DNA from: Bradyrhizobium macuxiense
GTDB lineage: Bacteria > Pseudomonadota > Alphaproteobacteria > Rhizobiales > Xanthobacteraceae
NCBI RefSeq assembly: GCF_007993935.1
Contig: NZ_VITY01000019.1
Location: 1-64,000 of the forward strand
DNA length: 64,000 nt
Reading direction: 5' to 3'
Below the pieces are notes generated by a model, which did no database searches, was not told the DNA's origin, and worked only from the letters and a program-made list of their open reading frames with translations. Each line of letters starts with the position of its first letter. The first letter of the stretch is position 1. The translations under genes were made by a program, and so were the position numbers. Of the stretch, positions 59,075 to 64,000 are shown in pieces.

Positions 59075-60739
59075 ATGCGTGGGCGTCGTGTGCTGATGGA
59101 ATCGTTCGTGTCGCACGGCGTGCGCCATATATTCGGCAATCCCGGCACGACAGAAACGCCACTGCTCGACAGTTTGCCGGCATTTCCGCAACTCGAATAC
59201 ATCATGGCGCTGCACGAAGGTGTCGCGGTCAGCGCGGCCGGTTTCTACTCGCAGGCGTCGGGGCGCGTCACCGTTGCCAATCTGCACGTCGCGCCCGGCC
59301 TCGGCAACGGCATCGGTTCGCTCTACGGCGCGCTGAAGGCAAACTCGCCCGTGGTGGTGACGGCCGGCCAGCAGGATACGCGGATGCGGCTCAACAATCC
59401 GTTGCTCGGCCATGATCTCGTCGCGATGGCCGCGCCCGTGACGAAGTGGAGCGTGCAGATCGAGCGCGCCGACGAGATCGCCCCGATCATGCGACGCGCG
59501 TTCAAGGTGGCGACCGATGCGCCGCAAGGCCCCGTGTTCGTCTCGCTGCCGATCGACGTCCTGGAGCAGGAAACCGCGGTCGATGCGTCGACGCCGGATC
59601 ATTTGTGGCGATCGACGCGTCCCGATCCGGCAGGGATCGAGGCGCTGGTCGCGCTGCTGCTGAAGTCGAAAAATCCGGCCATCATCGCCGGCGACGACGT
59701 CGCGCGGTCGGGCGGCGAGCAGGCGCTGGTGGCGCTCACGGAAGCGCTCGGCGCCACCGTGTGGTTCGAGGGATTGCGGCATCACGCGTCGTTCCCGACC
59801 AGCCATCCGAGTTATCGTCAGGCGCTCCCGGGCGATGCCCGGCAGGTGCGGAAGGCGCTCGGCGATACCGATCTCGTGCTGCTGATCGGCGGTCCGTTCT
59901 TCGAGGACATCTGGTTTGCGCCGGGCGGCCACATTCCCGACGGCGCATGCTTGTCGCAGATCGAGGCCTCGGCCGAGCGTCTCGCGCTCAACAACCGGCT
60001 CGATGCCGGCGTCGTCGGCGACATCGCCGTCAGCCTCGCCGCACTGACGGACGCGTTACGGGCAAAGGCGGGTGCGGAGTTCAGGCAGGCCGCGCAGCAC
60101 CGCAACGCCGCGCTGGCCGAACTAAAAGCGAAGGAGAAAGAAGCCTATCGCGCCCGTATCGAGAAAAGCTGGAACCGGGAGCCGAGTTCGATGCCGCGCG
60201 TCACCGCAGAGCTGCGTCGCGGCCTGCCCGATGATGTCGTGATCGTCGATGAAAGCATCACGGCGAGCCTCGATCTCGCGCGCGCCTTCGATTATCGCGG
60301 CTTCGGCGATTATTTCGGCGGCCGTGGCGGCGGCATCGGGCAGGGCCTTGCCGGCGCGATCGGCGTCAAGGTCGCAATGCCGGACCGTCCGGTTGTCGCC
60401 GTCTCGGGCGACGGCTCGGCGATGTACGCGATCCAGGCGCTGTGGACTGCCGCGCACCACAAGCTTGCGATCGTGTTCGTGGTGCTCGCCAACCGCGAGT
60501 ACCGCATCCTGAAGCACAATGTGGATGTCTGGCGTCAGAATTTCGAAGCCGGCACCCAGCATCCCTATCAGAATATGGATATCACCGGCCCCGTGCTCGA
60601 CTTCGTGCATCTCGCAGCGGGCATGGGCGTCGAGGCGGTCAGGGTTGAGAAGGCCGACGACATCGCCGGTGCAGTTGCAAAGGCCGTGGCGGCTCAACGG
60701 CCGTATCTCGTCGAGATCGCAATTGAAGGCAAGCGCTGA
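59075..60739 (+). CDS. Thiamine-diphosphate enzyme, benzoylformate decarboxylase-like
   Basis: A 554-residue ThDP-dependent enzyme. ATG 59075 follows GAGAGGAAG. The N-terminal domain has the proton-relay glutamate in IMALHEGVAVSAAGFYSQASG; the C-terminal domain carries the ThDP/Mg motif GDGSAMYAIQALWTAAHHKLAIVFVVLANREYRILK. GNPGTTETPLLDSL resembles benzoylformate decarboxylase (MdlC), which lacks the FAD-binding residues of acetolactate synthases. The SDR gene 20 bp downstream would be its partner, for example oxidising or reducing the aldehyde/alcohol. Physiological substrate unproven; other 2-oxo-acid decarboxylases are possible. Confidence 0.82.
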   Translation: MRGRRVLMESFVSHGVRHIFGNPGTTETPLLDSLPAFPQLEYIMALHEGVAVSAAGFYSQASGRVTVANLHVAPGLGNGIGSLYGALKANSPVVVTAGQQDTRMRLNNPLLGHDLVAMAAPVTKWSVQIERADEIAPIMRRAFKVATDAPQGPVFVSLPIDVLEQETAVDASTPDHLWRSTRPDPAGIEALVALLLKSKNPAIIAGDDVARSGGEQALVALTEALGATVWFEGLRHHASFPTSHPSYRQALPGDARQVRKALGDTDLVLLIGGPFFEDIWFAPGGHIPDGACLSQIEASAERLALNNRLDAGVVGDIAVSLAALTDALRAKAGAEFRQAAQHRNAALAELKAKEKEAYRARIEKSWNREPSSMPRVTAELRRGLPDDVVIVDESITASLDLARAFDYRGFGDYFGGRGGGIGQGLAGAIGVKVAMPDRPVVAVSGDGSAMYAIQALWTAAHHKLAIVFVVLANREYRILKHNVDVWRQNFEAGTQHPYQNMDITGPVLDFVHLAAGMGVEAVRVEKADDIAGAVAKAVAAQRPYLVEIAIEGKR

Positions 60740-60759
60740 CCGCGCTGAAGGAGTTTCCC

Positions 60760-61530
60760 ATGGCAGGCATTCTGGACGGCAAGGCTGCGTTGGTGACCGG
60801 CGGCGGCTCCGGCATCGGCCGGGCAACCGCGATTGCCATGGCGCGCGAAGGGGCGCGCGTGGCGGTGTCCGACCTCTCAAAGGATGGCATCGAGGAGACG
60901 GTCGCCCTGATCAACGCCGCGGGCGGCCAGTCGATCGCGATCCAGGGCGATGTCACCGACGAGGCAGATGTCGCGAACATGGTGGCCCGCACGGTTTCGG
61001 CGTTCGGGCGCATCGATTGCGCGTTCAACAATGCCGGCGTCGCCGGGCGTTCCGTCGGCCCGCCCGGCCAACGCATTCACGAGCTCACGCAGCCGTCGGT
61101 GGCGAAGATGTTCGCGGTCAATCTGATGGGCGTGTTCCTGTGCCTGAAATACGAGGTCGCACAGATGCTCAAGCAGGGCGGTGGCGGCGCCATCGTCAAC
61201 ACCGCCTCGATCGCCGGGCTGGTCGGCCTCGCCACGTCGGCGCACTATGTCGCGACCAAGCACGGTGTCGTCGGGCTGACCAAGTCTGCTGCGATCGAAT
61301 ATGCCCAGGACGGCATCCGCGTGAATTGCGTCAATCCCGGATACATCAAGACGCCGATGACCAAGGAAACGATGGACGAACGTTACGACGAGATCATCGC
61401 CAAGGTGCCGGTCCGTCGCCTGGGTGTGCCGGAGGAAATCGCCGAAGCGGTGGTCTGGATGTGCTCGGACAAGGCGTCCTTCATGACTGGCGCGTCGCAT
61501 GTGGTGGACGGCGGCTACAGCGCCGCCTGA
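60760..61530 (+). CDS. Short-chain dehydrogenase/reductase (SDR)
   Basis: A 256-residue SDR. VTGGGSGIGRATAIAMAREG is the cofactor motif, NNAG is present, Ser in NTASIAGLVG, and YVATKHG supplies the catalytic Tyr and Lys. Asp in VAVSDLSKDG suggests NAD(H). Twenty base pairs separate it from the ThDP enzyme upstream (GAAGGAG before the ATG), so the two form an operon and probably act on consecutive intermediates. Substrate unknown. Confidence 0.87.
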   Translation: MAGILDGKAALVTGGGSGIGRATAIAMAREGARVAVSDLSKDGIEETVALINAAGGQSIAIQGDVTDEADVANMVARTVSAFGRIDCAFNNAGVAGRSVGPPGQRIHELTQPSVAKMFAVNLMGVFLCLKYEVAQMLKQGGGGAIVNTASIAGLVGLATSAHYVATKHGVVGLTKSAAIEYAQDGIRVNCVNPGYIKTPMTKETMDERYDEIIAKVPVRRLGVPEEIAEAVVWMCSDKASFMTGASHVVDGGYSAA

Positions 61531-61601
61531 TCGCCTGGAGAACTCTGAGCCGTCAGGGCGTGACCGCGGATGTATGACTAACAGCAGGCCACAAACTCGA
61601 T

Positions 61602-61752
61602 GTCGTCCCGGGCAAGCGAAGCGCGACCCGGGATCCATAACCACGAAAGCCAACTGGTTTGCGCGCTGGAGCCACAGCGCGTTTCAACAACTCAAACTTG
61701 TGGTTATGGGTCCCTGCTCCCGTGCGCAATTGCGCACTAGGCAGGGGACGAC
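61602..61752. repeat. Interspersed palindromic repeat family A (divergent)
   Basis: GTCGTCCCGGGCAAGCGAAG CGCGACCCGGGATCCATAAC CACGA pairs with TTGTGGTTATGGGTCCCTGC TCCCG...GCAGGGGACGAC. The left hairpin has a different stem (CCCGGGC-AAGCGAAGCGC-GACCCGGG) and the right arm carries the insertion TGCGCAATTGCGCA, itself a palindrome. Confidence 0.75.
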
Positions 61753-61862
61753 ACGGGGTAAGAGCCGTGGACTCACACACTGGATCGCCCGGTCGAGCCG
61801 GGCGATGACACTGAGCAAGCTGTTTGACAGGTCGAATCAGAAGCCGCGCATCGAGGCGGACC

Positions 61863-62039
61863 TCATTGGTCCACCTTCGGCGTCTTGGCCGAAAAGTCGA
61901 GCCCGAGTCGGAGGGCGCGTTCCTCGCGCTCTTCGGTCAAGAACCTCAGCTCCCGTTCCAGCGACCGCGCAACCTCGTCCTGGGTTTGCTGGGAATGGCG
62001 GCGGGAGCCGCCTTGCGGTTTGGCCGGTTGGGCAGTCAC
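61863..62039 (-). CDS. Small charged protein, 58 residues (too short for ORF lists)
   Basis: Translated from GTG 62039 to TGA 61863-61865: a polar protein without signal peptide whose core HSQQTQDEVARSLERELRFL and TEERAAA-like TEEREERALRLGLDFSAKTP is strongly helical and heptad-patterned. AAGGG lies 9 bp before the GTG. Codon use and the amphipathic, non-random composition make it a likely real gene. No family recognised. Confidence 0.6.
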   Translation of the reverse strand: MTAQPAKPQGGSRRHSQQTQDEVARSLERELRFLTEEREERALRLGLDFSAKTPKVDQ

Positions 62040-62459
62040 GGGAGAACCCTTGTCATCACAGTGTCACAGGCGCAGGCATGCCACGGCTGGAGTCGCGGCG
62101 ACAATCAAAAAGAATTCAGCGGGCGTCGTTTGGAAGGTTTGTTGTGCATCTGACTCTAATTTGAGCAGGAAATTCTCCACAGCATCCCCAGCCCCGACTC
62201 AAGCCTCGACTCAGGCCCTGGCCCTGATAGAGCCGAATACGGTCGGGCTTGCGGTCTCATCAATTCGGATGAGAGAGCCCGGTTCCCACGAAATCATTTC
62301 CGGAATCGCATGAAGACGTCCTGAAACCGACAAGGTCTAACCTTAGTAGCGTTGTGAAGAGCGGGTGCCTGGTGAGACGCTGACGACTGCGGTCGTGAGA
62401 TTCACGACGGAGGTCGTGAGGTCAGGCGGTCCTGCCGAGACGTTGGGGTGATCCCGGAA
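62040..62459. other. Intergenic region without recognisable gene
   Basis: About 420 bp between two small genes. I see no convincing coding sequence on either strand. Near 62360-62440 the direct/inverted motifs GACTGCGGTCGTGAGATTCA, GACGGAGGTCGTGAG and GAGACGCTGAC/GAGACGTTGG repeat imperfectly, which may be regulatory or simple duplication. Confidence 0.4.
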
Positions 62460-62588
62460 ATGAAGAAGCCGAATGCTGTGCCATATGTCTGGGCGGCCGC
62501 GTTGATCGCGGTCGTGATCTGGGGCGTGAGCGGCACCCCGCAGATGGCACACACCTCCGCCAATACGCATCTCGCACGGGCGCGCTAG
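62460..62588 (+). CDS. Possible small membrane protein, 42 residues
   Basis: ATG 62460 to TAG 62586-62588 encodes 42 residues with one clear transmembrane-like segment, VPYVWAAALIAVVIWGVSG, after a short basic N-terminus (MKKPN). The upstream sequence GGGGTGATCCCGGAA contains a weak ribosome-binding site. Signal-anchored micropeptides of this kind are common but easily called by chance. Confidence 0.4.
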   Translation: MKKPNAVPYVWAAALIAVVIWGVSGTPQMAHTSANTHLARAR

Positions 62589-62639
62589 CGCGTTTTCGGA
62601 ACCGGGGTCGCGTCAGGAGAACGCTCCCGAAACGGAAGC

Positions 62640-63395
62640 CTAGAGCTTCGGCCGCAGCGAGCGCTGCATATCCATCGTGTAGGTGTAGCGCCCTTCGGGG
62701 TGCGTGGTGATGGTGACCTCGAACAGTTCCTCGCGCAGCCCGTAGTAGCGGCGGACCACGGTGAGTGCCGGCGATCCGGTCTTGACGCCGAGTGCCTTGG
62801 CGATCGGCGCCGGCATCCCCCGCACGAAGATCTCCATCTGCGCACGCTCGGTGACCTGGCCGTACATCTTGGCGATCTGCTCATGCACCGGGGTGCGGCC
62901 GTGGTCGCTGCGGGTCACGACATCGGCGAACCGGCGCAGCACGTAGATCTCGGTCCAGCCGAGCGGGGCGGCGAACTGGTCGGAGCGGCGCACCGCCTCG
63001 ATCAGGAACCAGCTCTTGCCGGGCTCGCATTTCAGCAGCGCGGCCAGCTTGCGGTCGGCGACGATGTCGCTGCTGGCAACCACGTCGCGGTAGGTCTCGT
63101 TGGAATAGCGCAGCCATTCGCCGAGCGACTTGACGCTGTGGGTGAACAGCACCGGCGGCTCGGAGGCGATCACCACCGAGCCGAGGCCGGCGCGGCGCAC
63201 GATCAGGCCCTGGTCGATCAGGATGCGCAGCGCCTCGCGCACGGTCTGGCGGCTCGCCTGATAGCTCGCCATCAGCTCGGTCTCGGTCGGCAGCAGATTG
63301 CCGACCGCGTAGGTGCCGAGACGGATGTCCTTCTGCAGCCCGGTGGCGATGTCGCGATAGCGGGATGATCTCGCCCGGTCCGGTTGTTCAGACAT
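62640..63395 (-). CDS. GntR-family transcriptional regulator (UTRA/HutC type)
   Basis: A 251-residue regulator. The winged HTH is YRDIATGLQKDIRLGTYAVGNLLPTETELMASYQASRQTVREALRILIDQGLIVRRAGLGSVV; the C-terminal half is a UTRA effector domain (WFLIEAVRRSDQFAAPLGWTEIYVLRRFADVV...ALTVVRRYYGLREELFEVTITTHPEGRYTYTMDMQRSL). HutC-type regulators bind histidine, sugar or phosphonate metabolites. It starts 6 bp after the oxidoreductase stop, so it is the second gene of that transcript and probably controls it. Confidence 0.9.
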   Translation of the reverse strand: MSEQPDRARSSRYRDIATGLQKDIRLGTYAVGNLLPTETELMASYQASRQTVREALRILIDQGLIVRRAGLGSVVIASEPPVLFTHSVKSLGEWLRYSNETYRDVVASSDIVADRKLAALLKCEPGKSWFLIEAVRRSDQFAAPLGWTEIYVLRRFADVVTRSDHGRTPVHEQIAKMYGQVTERAQMEIFVRGMPAPIAKALGVKTGSPALTVVRRYYGLREELFEVTITTHPEGRYTYTMDMQRSLRPKL

Positions 63396-63401
63396 GGCAG
63401 A

Positions 63402-64000
63402 TCACTGGTATGCCATATGGCAGGCGACCGGATGTCCCGACTGCATCGACTGCAGCGCGGCCTCGAACGCGGCGAGCGTCGCGAGCACGTCGGCTTCCGG
63501 CACCGGGAATGGCTGCTTGCGTTCGACCGCGTCGGCAAAGGCCGCGAGTTCCGCGGTGAGCGTGTTGACCGCCGGATAGCGCGTCGTTGCAGGCGCGCCG
63601 CCGGATGTCCGTAGCACCATCGTCCCCTCGTCGAGCACCTCTGCGGATCCCTTCGTCCCGAACATATGCACGCGCCAATAGAACGGTGTTGCGCGGATCG
63701 TCGCAAGGGTTGCACTCACGCCATTCACAAATTCAATCGCTAAAGTTGCAGTGTCGAGCGGCGGTGGTCCCGCCGCGCGTTCACTCAACCGGGCATAAAC
63801 TTGTCGGGCAGGACCAAGCAGGCTGACGAAGCCGTCGAGCACATGCAGGCCCGCACCGGTCAGCCCGCCGCCGGGCGACTCCTCGGGCGACAGCCGCCAG
63901 CCCTGCGTGATGGCCTGCGAGTTCTCGTTGCTGTTGTGGCCCTCGACATGCAGGATGGTTCCGAGCTCGCCACTGGCTGCGATCGCACGGAGTGCCTGCA
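63402..64000 (-). CDS. Gfo/Idh/MocA-family oxidoreductase, C-terminal part (5' end outside window)
   Basis: The frame is open from the window edge (first full codon 63998) to the TGA at 63402, about 199 residues. It shows the C-terminal domain of Gfo/Idh/MocA dehydrogenases: SGELGTILHVEGHNSNENSQAI..GWRLSPEESPGGGLTGAGLHVLDGFV, in which the PGG...G-x-x-LD block is typical. N-terminal NAD(P) domain is missing from the window. Cotranscribed with the GntR gene. Confidence 0.85.
   Translation of the reverse strand, partial: QALRAIAASGELGTILHVEGHNSNENSQAITQGWRLSPEESPGGGLTGAGLHVLDGFVSLLGPARQVYARLSERAAGPPPLDTATLAIEFVNGVSATLATIRATPFYWRVHMFGTKGSAEVLDEGTMVLRTSGGAPATTRYPAVNTLTAELAAFADAVERKQPFPVPEADVLATLAAFEAALQSMQSGHPVACHMAYQ

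Overview
The window looks like a chromosomal segment of a GC-rich alphaproteobacterium close to Bradyrhizobium or Rhodopseudomonas (Nitrobacteraceae). The assignment is inferred from codon usage, from the mix of aromatic-acid catabolism, tripartite ABC importers, RND efflux and small secreted Cys- or Gly-rich proteins, and from many interspersed palindromic intergenic repeats of kinds I associate with bradyrhizobia. No tRNA, rRNA or CRISPR array was found.

Region by region. 1-9 kb: the last 27 codons of an IS110-type transposase, a conserved protein of unknown function, aspartase (aspA), a RoxA-like di-haem cytochrome c, an alpha/beta hydrolase, an SDR, a ketopantoate reductase-like enzyme, an enoyl-CoA hydratase and a small secreted protein. 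9-14.3 kb: a LysR regulator divergent from an FAD oxidoreductase followed by a complete ABC importer. 14.4-22.2 kb: an aromatic-acid cluster converging on gentisate: gentisate 1,2-dioxygenase divergent from maleylpyruvate isomerase, MarR regulator and 3-hydroxybenzoate 6-hydroxylase; then a frameshifted ISAs1-family element; then a benzoate-CoA-ligase-like enzyme and a salicylyl-CoA-5-hydroxylase-like flavoprotein. The same 20-bp near-palindrome lies just upstream of both outward operons, so the MarR protein probably controls both. 22.3-29.6 kb: Cys-rich secreted proteins, an RND efflux pair and an NADP-dependent oxidoreductase. 29.7-37 kb: a dicarboxylate/amino-acid symporter with a binding protein, small hypothetical genes, a single-domain response regulator, an ATP-grasp protein, ferredoxin-NADP reductase and a patatin. 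37.4-43 kb: an FMN glutamate-synthase-like protein, a flavin monooxygenase and a two-barrel porin. 43.2-45.5 kb: small genes and a CsoR/RcnR-type regulator with two palindromic operators. 45.6-51.1 kb: a creatininase-family gene divergent from an ABC importer/2-hydroxyacid dehydrogenase/Inh-domain operon. 51.6-53.5 kb: a DGPF (YciI) protein plus an ECF42-like sigma factor. 54.2-56.3 kb: a translationally coupled zinc metallopeptidase/ATP-grasp pair of unknown function. 56.3-64 kb: small genes, a cyclic-nucleotide-binding membrane protein, an L,D-transpeptidase, a benzoylformate-decarboxylase-like TPP enzyme with an SDR, a GntR regulator and the 3' part of a Gfo/Idh oxidoreductase.

Most promising for new biology: the shared MarR operator tying a 3-hydroxybenzoate branch to a putative CoA-thioester (salicylate) branch into gentisate; the metallopeptidase/ATP-grasp pair; the orphan CsoR-type regulator with altered ligands and twin operators; and three small genes (58, 42 and 37 codons) read directly from the sequence. 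Several gene starts were moved from the longest open frame to codons with a clear ribosome-binding site; each entry says so.
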